Shown: piece by piece, positions 1-7,851 of the stretch
How the letters are laid out: the number at the start of each line of letters is the position of its first letter
Numbering within the stretch: the first letter of the stretch is position 1
Source: Acidimicrobiaceae bacterium
Lineage (GTDB): Bacteria > Actinomycetota > Acidimicrobiia > Acidimicrobiales > Ilumatobacteraceae
Assembly (NCBI GenBank): GCA_020637295.1
Contig: JACJWF010000001.1
Span: forward strand, 496,001-560,000
Direction of reading: 5' to 3'
DNA: 64,000 nt
Notes under the pieces: generated by a model
Told to the model about the DNA's origin: nothing
Databases searched by the model: none
The model's input: only the letters and a program-made list of their open reading frames with translations
Made by a program: the position numbers and the translations under genes

Positions 1-1838
1 AGAAGGACCTCCTGCGTTTCATCACGTGTGGGTCCGTCGACGACGGCAAGAGCACGCTGATCGGCCGCCTCCTCCACGACAGCGGCCTCGTGCTGGACGA
101 CCACATGGCCGCGCTGGAGCGGGACTCCAAGGTGGTCGGCACCCAGGGCGAGGCGCTGGACGTGGCCCTCCTGCTGGACGGCCTGCAGGCCGAGCGGGAG
201 CAAGGCATCACCATCGACGTCGCCCACCGCTACTTCGCCACCGACCGGCGCACGTTCATCGTCGCCGACACGCCGGGCCACGAGCAGTACACCCGCAACA
301 TGGCCACGGGCGCGTCCACCGCGCAGCTGGCCGTCATCCTCATCGACGCCCGCAAGGGCGTGCTCATCCAGACCCGCCGCCACAGCCACATCGTCGCCCT
401 GCTCGGCATCCGCCATGTGGTGGTGGCCGTCAACAAGATGGACCTCGTCGGCTGGTCGGCCGACACGTTCGCGGCCATCGAAGAGGAGTACCGGCAGTTC
501 GCCGCAGGGATCGGGCTGGCCGAGGTGACGGTCATCCCTGTCAGCGCGCTCCACGGCGACAACGTGGTGGCGGCAGGCGCCAACTCGCCCTGGTACACCG
601 GCCCGACCCTGCTGCACCACCTGGAGACGGTGGTGGTCGGCGACGACGCCGCGGCCCGCCCGTTGCGGATGTGGGTGCAGACGGTCATCCGGCCGTCGCT
701 GGACTTCCGTGGCTACGCGGGGATGATCAGCGCCGGCACCGTGCGCCCCGGCGACCGGGTGCGGGTCCTGCCGTCCGGGGTCGAGACCACGGTGGCCCGC
801 ATCGTCACGTTCGACGGCGATCTGCCCCAGGCCGTCGCCGGCCAGTCCGTCACCCTGACGCTGGCCGACGAGGTGGACATCAGCCGCGGCGACCTGCTGT
901 GCGCGGCCGACCGGCCGGCCGGCGTGGCCGACCAGTTCGAGGCCGACATCATCTGGATGCACGAGCAGCCGCTGCTGCCCGGCCGCCCCTACCTGCTGAA
1001 GCACGGCACCCGCACCGTCAGCGCCACGTTCGGGCACCCGAAGTACCAGGTGAACGTGAACACGCTGGAGCACCTGGCGGCCACCACGCTGGAGCTCAAC
1101 GAGATCGGTGTGTGCAACGTGTCGCTCGACCGGCCGGTGCCGTTCGACCCCTACCGGGAAGAGCCGGAGACCGGCGGGTTCGTCGTCATCGACCGGCTCA
1201 CCAACGTCACGGTCGGGGCCGGCCTGCTGCACTTCGCGTTGCGGCGCTCGCAGAACATCCACTGGCAGGCGGTCACCGTGGACCGTGCCGCCAGGGTGGA
1301 ACTGAACCGCCACGGGCCGGCGATCGTGTGGTTCACCGGGCTCTCCGGCTCCGGCAAGAGCACCATCGCCAACCTGCTGGAGGCCCGGCTGCACGCCGAG
1401 GGTGTGCACACCTACCTGTTGGACGGCGACAACGTCCGCCACGGCCTGAACCGCGACCTCGGTTTCACCGACGCGGACCGGGTGGAGAACATCCGCCGCG
1501 TCGCCGAGGTGGCCCGCCTGATGGCCGACGCCGGCCTGGTGGTGCTGGTGTCGTTCATCTCCCCGTTCCGCGCCGAGCGGCGGATGGCGCGGGAACGCGC
1601 CGGCGACGTGCCGTTCCTCGAAGTGCACGTGGACACCCCACTGGCGGTGGCCGAGCAGCGCGACCCGAAGGGCCTGTACGCCAAGGCCCGCAGCGGCGAG
1701 TTGGTCAACTTCACCGGGGTGGACTCGCCCTACGAGGCCCCGGAGGCCCCGGAGTTGCGCCTGGACACGACGGCCCTCACGGCCGCCGACGCCGCCAGTG
1801 CGGTGTTCGACCGGTTGCGCGCCGACGGCGTGGTCTGA
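1..1838 (+). CDS. cysNC: Bifunctional sulfate adenylyltransferase subunit 1 / adenylylsulfate kinase (CysN-CysC fusion), 5' truncated
   Basis: The gene enters from the left edge in frame 3, so only a short N-terminal piece is missing. It starts with a P-loop GTPase: the G1 motif GSVDDGKST lies near base 35, DTPGHEQY (G3) near 270 and NKMD (G4) near 433. EF-Tu-like beta-barrel domains follow. From about base 1320 there is a second P-loop, GLSGSGKST, which opens an APS kinase domain with the expected DGDN and RHGLN segments. CysN with CysD makes APS from sulfate and ATP, and CysC phosphorylates it to PAPS. CysD would lie just upstream, outside the window. The family assignment is firm. Confidence 0.96.
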   Translation, partial: KDLLRFITCGSVDDGKSTLIGRLLHDSGLVLDDHMAALERDSKVVGTQGEALDVALLLDGLQAEREQGITIDVAHRYFATDRRTFIVADTPGHEQYTRNMATGASTAQLAVILIDARKGVLIQTRRHSHIVALLGIRHVVVAVNKMDLVGWSADTFAAIEEEYRQFAAGIGLAEVTVIPVSALHGDNVVAAGANSPWYTGPTLLHHLETVVVGDDAAARPLRMWVQTVIRPSLDFRGYAGMISAGTVRPGDRVRVLPSGVETTVARIVTFDGDLPQAVAGQSVTLTLADEVDISRGDLLCAADRPAGVADQFEADIIWMHEQPLLPGRPYLLKHGTRTVSATFGHPKYQVNVNTLEHLAATTLELNEIGVCNVSLDRPVPFDPYREEPETGGFVVIDRLTNVTVGAGLLHFALRRSQNIHWQAVTVDRAARVELNRHGPAIVWFTGLSGSGKSTIANLLEARLHAEGVHTYLLDGDNVRHGLNRDLGFTDADRVENIRRVAEVARLMADAGLVVLVSFISPFRAERRMARERAGDVPFLEVHVDTPLAVAEQRDPKGLYAKARSGELVNFTGVDSPYEAPEAPELRLDTTALTAADAASAVFDRLRADGVV

Positions 1839-1872
1839 GGGCGCCGGCGGTCAGCGGCGGGCCGAACTGCGG

Positions 1873-1901
1873 CATACAACGAATTCGTCGCTCTGTATGA
1901 T
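1873..1901 (+). promoter_or_regulatory. Operator/promoter of the AbrB-PIN module
   Basis: An inverted repeat CATACA...TGTATG (1873-1878 and 1894-1899) encloses a perfect 10-bp palindrome, ACGAATTCGT (1879-1888). The right arm overlaps a -10-like TATGAT (1896-1901) that ends 6 nt before the ATG at 1908, as in leaderless transcripts. Binding by the antitoxin to regulate its own promoter is inferred from the family. Confidence 0.5.
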
Positions 1902-1907
1902 GCGGGC

Positions 1908-2225
1908 ATGAACGGTGCCACCCACAAGGTCTGGACGATGAAGGTGTCGCGCAACGGCACCATCTCGCTCCCCGCCGAGGTGCGCAAGCGGTGGAACACG
2001 GACACGGTGGTCGTCACCGACCTCCCGATCGGGCTCGTCGTCACCCCGTTCGACCCGGACTTCGTCCGGTCGTTGCGCGGCAAGTATCGCCATCTGGCCA
2101 AGGAGAGCGTCGACGAAGGCCGCCGCGCCGCACGCGAGGAAGAGGCCGAGCGGGAGGAGCAACGTGATCGTGCTCGACGCGTACGCGCTGGAGGCGTACC
2201 TCAACGACGAGCTGCCGGCAGCTGA
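1908..2225 (+). CDS. AbrB/MazE-type antitoxin of a PIN toxin module
   Basis: A 105-aa protein with a SpoVT/AbrB-like swapped-hairpin DNA-binding domain at residues 8-45 (KVSRNGTISLPAEVRKRW is typical), followed by a charged helix rich in Glu and Arg. Such proteins act as antitoxin and autorepressor. The ATG follows a TATGAT box by 6 nt, so the mRNA is probably leaderless. The reading frame runs 62 bp into the downstream toxin gene, an unusually long overlap. The last 20 or so residues, encoded inside the toxin frame, look low-complexity. Confidence 0.8.
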   Translation: MNGATHKVWTMKVSRNGTISLPAEVRKRWNTDTVVVTDLPIGLVVTPFDPDFVRSLRGKYRHLAKESVDEGRRAAREEEAEREEQRDRARRVRAGGVPQRRAAGS

Positions 2226-2607
2226 TGCAGTCGAACCGCTCTTCCTGTCCGGTGAGCAGCTGCTGATCTCCGGCATCAACCTCGCCGAGGCGATGGACCG
2301 CATGGTGCGGGTCAACGGCGCGGACGCGTCAGAGCTGGCCGTCGACATCGGTCAGCTCGGGCTGACCGTTTCCGGCGTCGATGAACAGGTCGCGCTGGAC
2401 GCCGCCATCCTGCGTGCCGGGCACTACCACCGGGTGCGTCGCCCGGTCAGCCTGGCCGATTGCTGCGCGGCGGCGCTGGCGCTGGACCGGGACGCCGCGC
2501 TGGCCACCAGCGACCCGCCGCTGCTGGCCATGGTGCACGACGAGGGCGGGAGGATCATCCCCCTCCCGGACAGCAGCGGTGCCGTCTGGAGTCCCGGCAC
2601 GGTTTGA
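2164..2607 (+). CDS. vapC: PIN-domain ribonuclease toxin (VapC-like)
   Basis: A 147-aa PIN domain with the acidic catalytic set visible at Asp5, Glu42, Asp99 and Asp117. PIN toxins are Mg2+-dependent RNases that inactivate tRNA or rRNA unless bound by the partner antitoxin. The GTG start at 2164 lies inside the antitoxin gene, and a preceding AGGAGCAAC gives a good ribosome binding site. The frame pairing points to a functional AbrB-VapC operon. The specific RNA target cannot be told from sequence. Confidence 0.82.
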   Translation: MIVLDAYALEAYLNDELPAADAVEPLFLSGEQLLISGINLAEAMDRMVRVNGADASELAVDIGQLGLTVSGVDEQVALDAAILRAGHYHRVRRPVSLADCCAAALALDRDAALATSDPPLLAMVHDEGGRIIPLPDSSGAVWSPGTV

Positions 2608-2632
2608 CCACGGCCGATCTGACGGCGGGCGC

Positions 2633-3145
2633 TCAGCGGCGGTCGACGATGGCGTCGCCGTCGGCGCCGAATTTCAGCAGCGCCGGAGCGTGGCCGTCGC
2701 CGTCGAGTCGCACGTCCACGCCCAGCGCGACGGGCACCTTCTGGGTGTTCCACTTCAGCGTGTCGAGCACCAGCTCCACCAGTTGCTCGGCCGTGAAGTG
2801 GGTGTGCAGTTCGGCGATGAGGTCGGCAGGGATGTCGCCGGGCCGCGTCATCACCCAGTCGGCCAGCAGGATGGCGGCGCGTTCCGCTGGGGTGAATGCG
2901 CCCAGCCTGCCGCCCTCCACCGCGGCCACCTCGGTCTCGCTGGCCACCTGCTGCCCGGCAACTGCCAGGCGCAGGGAGCGTCAAGTGCCGCAGTCGTGAT
3001 GGTGGGCGCAACGCAGGCGGACCAATTCGGTCGTGTGCGGGTCCACCCGGTCCAGGCGGACCACGGCGTTCTGGGCGTCGCCGAGCGCGGCCCTCAGCGC
3101 GGCGAACACCTGGGTTCCGGCGGCGACTCGTGCCGAGCGGTTCAC
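2633..3145 (-). CDS. AhpD/carboxymuconolactone-decarboxylase-like selenoprotein with a CxxU motif (UGA at 2981-2983 read as Sec)
   Basis: Read from GTG 3145 to the stop at 2633 with one in-frame UGA, this gives 170 aa with Cys52-Gly-Thr-Sec55. The flanks read ELVRLRCAHHHDCGT-U-RSLRLAVAGQQ. In cysteine-containing actinobacterial relatives, as I remember them, the same place reads CxLCxSLR, so the UGA falls on the second redox Cys. The typical AhpD-like C-terminal helices (TPAERAAILLADWVMTRPGD...LVLDTLKWNTQK) continue in the same frame with no shift. A SECIS-like hairpin follows at 2948-2974. The start GTG overlaps the previous gene's stop (GTGTGA), so translation is coupled. Expected role: thiol/selenol peroxide or disulfide chemistry. 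The alternative is a nonsense mutation, which would not explain the exact position or the hairpin. Confidence 0.85.
2947..2974 (-). promoter_or_regulatory. SECIS-like hairpin of the CxxU selenoprotein
   Basis: On the minus strand, CCTGC-G-CCTGGC pairs with GCCGGG-CA-GCAGG around a four-base loop AGTT (2960-2963). The upper stem has 6 bp (one G-U) and the lower stem 5 bp, separated by a small internal loop. The loop begins 17 nt after the UGA and has G within its first two bases, which fits the published bacterial SECIS rules for SelB binding. Paired by eye only. Confidence 0.65.
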
Positions 3146-3522
3146 ACGCCCACCGCCTGCAGGGCGCGGGCCAAGCGCTCGCGCTGCTCCACCACCAGCA
3201 GGGCCCTGGTGAAGTCCGCCAGGCCGGCGTCGCCGAGGTGGTCCCGAACGGCGGCGGCGGTGTCGTCCGCCAGCGTGGCGACGTCGATGACGAACTCGTC
3301 GGTGAAGGCCAGGCAGGCTGCCTCAGCGGCAGTGCCGGGCGGACGATCGCTGTCGTCCGGGCCGCCGAGCAGGGCAACGACCCGGGCGTGGCAGCGCTCC
3401 AGCAGGGCGGGGTCGGTGGCCCGGAAGGCCTCGGCGGCTGCGGCGCGCAGGAGGTCGGCGACCTCGGCCGGCACGGCAGCCGGCACCGGCGGCAACACGG
3501 CCTCCGGGCCCAACCCGGTCAC
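3142..3522 (-). CDS. AhpD-like/CMD-family all-alpha protein without redox cysteines
   Basis: A 126-aa helical protein. The stretch TDEFVIDVATLADDTAAAVRDHLG...FTRALLVVEQRERLA resembles helices of actinobacterial carboxymuconolactone-decarboxylase-like proteins, but there is no CxxC; the only Cys residues are isolated. The GTG start at 3522 overlaps the stop of the DUF2889 gene (GTGA), and its own stop overlaps the start of the selenoprotein, so the three genes form a tightly coupled operon. It is probably a partner subunit of the selenoprotein. The family call is tentative. Confidence 0.6.
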   Translation of the reverse strand: MTGLGPEAVLPPVPAAVPAEVADLLRAAAAEAFRATDPALLERCHARVVALLGGPDDSDRPPGTAAEAACLAFTDEFVIDVATLADDTAAAVRDHLGDAGLADFTRALLVVEQRERLARALQAVGV

Positions 3523-4208
3523 TCCTCCTCGTGGTGCCAGGTGGCGGGGTCCAGGCCCAGGTCGTTGTAGCGGCGCACCACCCACACGGGGATCTCCATC
3601 GGCCGACCCTCGCGGATGGCCGCGACCTGCTCGCCGTCCTCCGCCCAGATGTGGCAGGTGTTGAGGTTCATCGCCATCGCCCGCATGCGCGACTCCGGCG
3701 AGCCCATGTCCGGGTTGGCGCGGGTGGCGCCGCCGGAGGATGCCCTGGCAGCCAGCACCCGGAACGACCACATCGACTGGATGGCCACCGGCGCCATCGC
3801 CTGCAGGAGGGCGGTGGTGTGGGTGCAGCCCCGCGGCCCGCCGAACAACTCCCGCACCTTGTGGGTGTAGCCGCGGGCGATGGAGAGGCCGATCAGCTTC
3901 TGGTAGTGGTCCTCGATCTTCGGGCAGTTGGTGTGCGGATGGGTCTCCAGCGCAGCGTTGGCCCACACGATCTCCAGCGACGGGATGGCGATGTGCATGT
4001 CCACGATCATGTGGTGCACCGTCAGCGGCTCGGTGTCGCCGGGCACGTACAGCCCCGGCGGCTTCTGGTCACGGACGGCGCCGCGCAACCACAGGGTGCT
4101 GTCGTCCTTGCGGTACGCCCGCACCACGTAGGAGCGCTCGTGGACGAGGTCCGCCTCGGGGTCCAGCCCCTCGGGGTGAGGGCAGATGTCGTCGAAGAAC
4201 TCGTGCAT
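3519..4208 (-). CDS. DUF2889 domain protein
   Basis: A 229-aa soluble protein resembling DUF2889 (LVHERSYVVRAYRKDD, PLTVHHMIVDMHIAIPSLEI, GLSIARGYTHKVRELFGGPRGCTHTTALLQAMAPVAIQ). The function is unknown, and conserved His and Cys suggest a ligand- or metal-binding role. The frame stays open upstream through a palindromic repeat to 4328, but the first 40 codons there are repeat-derived, so I chose ATG 4208, where the conserved part begins. It is first in the operon with the AhpD-like pair. Confidence 0.8.
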   Translation of the reverse strand: MHEFFDDICPHPEGLDPEADLVHERSYVVRAYRKDDSTLWLRGAVRDQKPPGLYVPGDTEPLTVHHMIVDMHIAIPSLEIVWANAALETHPHTNCPKIEDHYQKLIGLSIARGYTHKVRELFGGPRGCTHTTALLQAMAPVAIQSMWSFRVLAARASSGGATRANPDMGSPESRMRAMAMNLNTCHIWAEDGEQVAAIREGRPMEIPVWVVRRYNDLGLDPATWHHEEE

Positions 4209-4275
4209 ACCCGCCCGACCGTAGTGCCTGGTACCCGATCCCACCCGGGTCGGACCCCGTCCACCCATCCCCCCG

Positions 4276-4336
4276 GCGAAGTGACGCGGTGGCACCCGTC
4301 CCACCAGGGAAGTGACGTGATATATCACGTCACTTC
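4276..4336 (+). repeat. Palindromic repeat family P, copy 1
   Basis: A satellite half-site GAAGTGACG, a spacer ending CACCCGTCCCACCAGG, then a 28-bp perfect palindrome at 4309-4336 (half: GAAGTGACGTGATA). The other copies are at 52352-52413 (opposite orientation) and 53446-53507 (same orientation), and the spacer is recognisably conserved too. It lies between the nucleoside hydrolase end and the DUF2889 gene start. Confidence 0.9.
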
Positions 4337-4361
4337 GGGGAATTTGGGGGTTTCGGGGGCT

Positions 4362-5333
4362 TCAGGGGCGGGAGAGGCGGGTGAGCTCGAGGGCCACGAC
4401 GGCGGGGGCGTCGACTTCGGTGAGGATGGTGACGGCGCGGCGGCCGGCCCACGGGCCTTCGCTGAGCGCGTGGCGGGTGGTGGGCCAGGTCTTGCCGCGG
4501 CCGACGGACCAGCCGGTGTCCACCCGGACCGGGTGGTGGCGCACCCCGTAGTGCTGCGGCGCCAGCAGGTACGAGATGCAGGTGGAGTCGTGGACGTGGA
4601 TGCCGTCGGGTCCGCCGTGGGCCACGTGGAAGTCCCGGTAGAACGGCAGGATCTGGGCGGCCAGGCGGGCCCGCGGGTTGCCCATCTCCGAGATGGTGGC
4701 GATCTGGGCGCTGGACATGACGGTGGCCTCGGTGACGTCCAGGCCGCACATCGTGATCGGGCAGTCCGCCCCCAACACCAGGTCGGCGGCCTCCGGGTCG
4801 TTCAGGATGTTGGCCTCGGCGGCGGGGGAGGCGTTGCCCGGCACGAACGCGTTGCCGCCCATCAGGACGATCCCGGCCAGCTTCGAGGGCAGGTCGGGTC
4901 GCAGCAGGAACGCCAGCGCGATGTTGGTGAGCGGGCCGACGGGCACCAGCGTGATCTCGCCGGGCGCGGCGTCCACCTGCTCGATGATGAAGTGGGCGGC
5001 GTCCAGCGGGTGCGGTGCGCGGGACGGCGGCGGGAGTGTCACGTCGGCGAGGCCGTTGGCGCCGTGCACGAAGTCCGCCGGGCCGCGGTACGGCATGGCC
5101 AGCGGGCGGGCGGCTCCCTGGGCCACCGGGATGTCCGGCCGGCCGGCGATGTCGAGGATGCGGATGGCGTTGGCCGTGCACACCTCCACGTGGGCGTTGC
5201 CGAACACGGTGGTGAGGCCGACGACCTCCAGTTCCCGCGAGGCCAGCGCGTAGAAGATGGCCATCGCGTCGTCGACGCCGGGGTCGGTGTCGATCAGGAT
5301 GCGGCGCGGTGCGCCCTCCGACGCCGGGGCCAC
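4362..5333 (-). CDS. Inosine-uridine-type nucleoside hydrolase
   Basis: A 323-aa protein with the signature IDTDPGVDDA near residue 14, which holds the calcium-binding Asp cluster that activates water in this family. The body motifs (ALTNIA-like PLTNIALAF, VLMGGNA) are also present. It would cleave the N-glycosidic bond of ribonucleosides for salvage. The GTG start lies 1 nt after the sufU stop, so it is transcribed with the suf genes, an unexpected companion. Substrate preference cannot be assigned. Confidence 0.9.
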   Translation of the reverse strand: MAPASEGAPRRILIDTDPGVDDAMAIFYALASRELEVVGLTTVFGNAHVEVCTANAIRILDIAGRPDIPVAQGAARPLAMPYRGPADFVHGANGLADVTLPPPSRAPHPLDAAHFIIEQVDAAPGEITLVPVGPLTNIALAFLLRPDLPSKLAGIVLMGGNAFVPGNASPAAEANILNDPEAADLVLGADCPITMCGLDVTEATVMSSAQIATISEMGNPRARLAAQILPFYRDFHVAHGGPDGIHVHDSTCISYLLAPQHYGVRHHPVRVDTGWSVGRGKTWPTTRHALSEGPWAGRRAVTILTEVDAPAVVALELTRLSRP

Positions 5334-5334
5334 G

Positions 5335-5784
5335 TCAGGCCCGCGACAGTGCGTCGAGCAGGGTGTTCCAGGCCAGCGTGGCGCACTTGATCCGCACGGG
5401 GAACTTCACCACACCCTGCAGGGCCTCGAGGTCGCCGAGGCTCACCGTGAGGTCGGGCTCGATGGGGTTGCCGTCCTCGTCGGGGATGCTCATCATCCCC
5501 TTGAACCGGCGCACCAGCGCCTTCACGTCGGCCACCTGCTTGCCCTTCACGGCCTGGCTCATCATGCTGGCGGAGCTCTGCGAGATGCTGCAGCCGGAGC
5601 CGCCGACCTTCACATCGGTGACCACCCCGTCGTCCACCTGCAGGAAGATCTCGATCTCGTCGCCGCACAGCGGGTTGTGGCCCACGGCGTGGGCGGCGGG
5701 CGGGGTCTCCAGCGAGCCACGGTTCCGCGGGTTGCGGTGGTGGTCGAGGATGATCTCGCGGTACAGGTCGGTCAGGTCGGGCAT
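5335..5784 (-). CDS. sufU: SufU, zinc-dependent sulfurtransferase of the SUF pathway
   Basis: A 149-aa IscU-fold protein with Cys40, Asp42, Cys65 and Cys134, the zinc-binding and persulfide-accepting residues of SufU, and the SufU-specific insertion (KGKQVADVKALVRRFKGMM) between the second and third Cys. It takes sulfur from SufS Cys and passes it to the SufBCD scaffold. It lies 12 nt downstream of sufS, with a GGAGG-type ribosome binding site. Confidence 0.95.
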   Translation of the reverse strand: MPDLTDLYREIILDHHRNPRNRGSLETPPAAHAVGHNPLCGDEIEIFLQVDDGVVTDVKVGGSGCSISQSSASMMSQAVKGKQVADVKALVRRFKGMMSIPDEDGNPIEPDLTVSLGDLEALQGVVKFPVRIKCATLAWNTLLDALSRA

Positions 5785-5796
5785 GCTCGCGCCTCC

Positions 5797-7032
5797 TCAG
5801 AAGCCGAAGATATCGCTGGCGCCGTCGAGGGCGTCCGCCAGCACGTCGACGTCGTGGGTGTCGTTGTACACGTAGAAGCTGGCCCGGGCGGTGGCGTTGA
5901 CCCCCAGGACACGCATCAGCGGCTTGGCGCAGTGGTGGCCGGCCCGCACGCACACGTTCTTCTGGTCCAGCACCTGGCTGAGGTCGTGCGGGTGGATGCC
6001 GCGGAAGCCGATCGAGAACGTGGCGCCGCGGACCTCCACGTTGCACGGGCCGTGCAGCTGGATCTCGTCGCCGAAGCGGTCCGTGAGGGTGCGCATCGCG
6101 TAGCCGGCGATGTCCACCTCGTGCTGGCGGATGTTGGCCATGCCCAGCCCGGTGAGGAAGTCGATGGCCGCGCCCAGGCCGACGGCCTCCGTGATCGGCG
6201 GCGTGCCGGCCTCGAACTTGGCGGGCAGCTCGGCGCAGGTGAAGCCGTCCTTGCGGACGTCGGCGATCATGTTGCCGCCGCCGAGGAACGGGGGCATCTC
6301 GTCCAGCAGGTCCTCCCTCCCCCACAGCACGCCGATGCCGGACGGGCCGCACAGCTTGTGGCTGCTGAACGCGATGAAGTCCGCATCCCACGCCTGCACG
6401 TCGGTGACGTTGTGCGGCACGTACTGGCAGCCGTCCACGATGGCCAGCGCGCCGGCGTCGTGGGCCATGCGGCACAGCTGCTGCACCGGCGTGATGGTGC
6501 CCAGCACGTTGCTCATCGCCGTGAAGCTGAAGACCTTCGCCCCGTCCAGCAGGGCCGGCAGCGTGCTCATGTCCAGCTGGCCGTCGGCGGTCAGCGGCAC
6601 CCAGCGCAGCACGATGCCCTTCTCGGCGGCCAGCATGTGCCACGGCACGATGTTGGCGTGGTGCTCCATCTCGGTCAGCACCACCACGTCGCCCTGGTGC
6701 AGGTTGGCGCGGCCCCAGGTGGCGGCCACCACGTTCAGCGCCTCGGTGGCGTTCTTGGTGAAGATCACCTCGTGGGCGCGGCGGGCGTTGACGAACCGGC
6801 GGGCCTTCTCCCGGGCGTCCTCGTAGGCATCCGTGGCCTCGGCGGCCAGCTGGTAGGCGCTGCGGTTGATGGGGGCGTACGAGTGCTCCATGAAGCGGCT
6901 CATCGCGTCGATCACGACCTGGGGCTTCTGCGAGGAGTTGGCGGAGTCCAGGTAGACGATGGGCGCGCCGCGGAGCTCCCGCTGCAGCAGCGGGAACTGG
7001 GCCTTGATCGCGGCGACGTCCAGCCCACTCAT
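5797..7032 (-). CDS. sufS: SufS cysteine desulfurase
   Basis: A 411-aa class V PLP enzyme. SSHK places the PLP lysine at Lys226, and AGHHC places the catalytic Cys at 368. VDGCQYVPH carries the cofactor-stacking Asp200. It makes persulfide sulfur from L-cysteine for Fe-S assembly. The ATG at 7032 overlaps the sufC stop (ATGA), showing translational coupling. The frame stays open upstream inside sufC but has no similarity there. Confidence 0.96.
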   Translation of the reverse strand: MSGLDVAAIKAQFPLLQRELRGAPIVYLDSANSSQKPQVVIDAMSRFMEHSYAPINRSAYQLAAEATDAYEDAREKARRFVNARRAHEVIFTKNATEALNVVAATWGRANLHQGDVVVLTEMEHHANIVPWHMLAAEKGIVLRWVPLTADGQLDMSTLPALLDGAKVFSFTAMSNVLGTITPVQQLCRMAHDAGALAIVDGCQYVPHNVTDVQAWDADFIAFSSHKLCGPSGIGVLWGREDLLDEMPPFLGGGNMIADVRKDGFTCAELPAKFEAGTPPITEAVGLGAAIDFLTGLGMANIRQHEVDIAGYAMRTLTDRFGDEIQLHGPCNVEVRGATFSIGFRGIHPHDLSQVLDQKNVCVRAGHHCAKPLMRVLGVNATARASFYVYNDTHDVDVLADALDGASDIFGF

Positions 7033-7811
7033 CGGAACGACTCGTACCCTTCCTTCTCCAGCGTGGCGGCCAGTTCCATGCCGCCGCTGGCGACGATACG
7101 CCCTGCCACCATGATGTGCACCACGTCCGGCTGCAGCTCGTCCAGCAGGCGCTGGTAGTGGGTGATCAGCACCACGCCCATCTTCGGGCGGTCGGCACGG
7201 ATCTCGCGGATGCCCTTCGCCACGATGCGCAGGGCGTCGATGTCCAAGCCCGAGTCCGTCTCGTCCAGCACCGCCAGCTCCGGCTCCAGGATGGCCATCT
7301 GCATGATCTCGTTGCGCTTCTTCTCGCCGCCGCTGAACCCCTCGTTGAGATAGCGGTCGACGAACGAGCTGTCCATGCCCAGGCGCTTCATCCACTCCAT
7401 GGCGGACAGGCGCAACTCCAGCACGCTGAGGTCGATGCCCTTGCGGGCGCTGAGTGCCTGGCGGAGGAACTGGATGACGGAGACACCAGGGATCTCCTGC
7501 GGGTACTGGAAGGCGAGGAAGATGCCCTGCTTGGCCCGCACGTCGGTGGGCCAGTCGGTGATGTCGTCGCCCTTGAAGACGATCCGGCCGCTGGTGACCT
7601 CGTACTCCGGGCTGGCCAGGAGGGTGCTGGCGAGGGTGCTCTTGCCGGAGCCATTGGGCCCCATGATCGCGTGCACCTCGCCCTCGTTGACCTGGAGGGA
7701 CAGGCCGCGGAGGATGTCGGTGGTGGCCTCCGGCTCGCCCTCGGCGGCGGCCGGGCGGGCGTGCAGGTCGTCGATGCGGAACAGCTCGGTGGGCTGGGTC
7801 GGCTCGGTCAC
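7029..7811 (-). CDS. sufC: SufC Fe-S assembly ATPase
   Basis: A 260-aa ABC ATPase with Walker A GPNGSGKST at residues 51-59, the SufC-type signature (FSGGEKKRNEI) and Walker B LAVLDETDSGLDIDAL. It drives the SufB-SufD scaffold. The start is GTG 7811. sufB and sufD, normally just upstream, are not here: the next gene upstream is an unrelated decarboxylase, so they must be elsewhere in the genome. Confidence 0.95.
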   Translation of the reverse strand: MTEPTQPTELFRIDDLHARPAAAEGEPEATTDILRGLSLQVNEGEVHAIMGPNGSGKSTLASTLLASPEYEVTSGRIVFKGDDITDWPTDVRAKQGIFLAFQYPQEIPGVSVIQFLRQALSARKGIDLSVLELRLSAMEWMKRLGMDSSFVDRYLNEGFSGGEKKRNEIMQMAILEPELAVLDETDSGLDIDALRIVAKGIREIRADRPKMGVVLITHYQRLLDELQPDVVHIMVAGRIVASGGMELAATLEKEGYESFR

Positions 7812-7851
7812 GGCAGCCAGTCTATTTCCACTATCGCCGTAGTGGAAACCC

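Noticed and set aside
2633..3145. Treating the UGA as a nonsense mutation or frameshift (pseudogene)
   Set aside because: The frame, family motifs and coupling are intact on both sides, the UGA lies on a catalytic Cys, and a SECIS-like hairpin follows. The second case at 63360 repeats the pattern.
4208..4328. Longer start for the DUF2889 gene at 4328
   Set aside because: Those codons come from the palindromic repeat (MIYHVTS appears at every copy) and are not part of the conserved domain.
7029..7811. Complete suf operon
   Set aside because: sufB and sufD are not in the window; only sufC, sufS and sufU are present.
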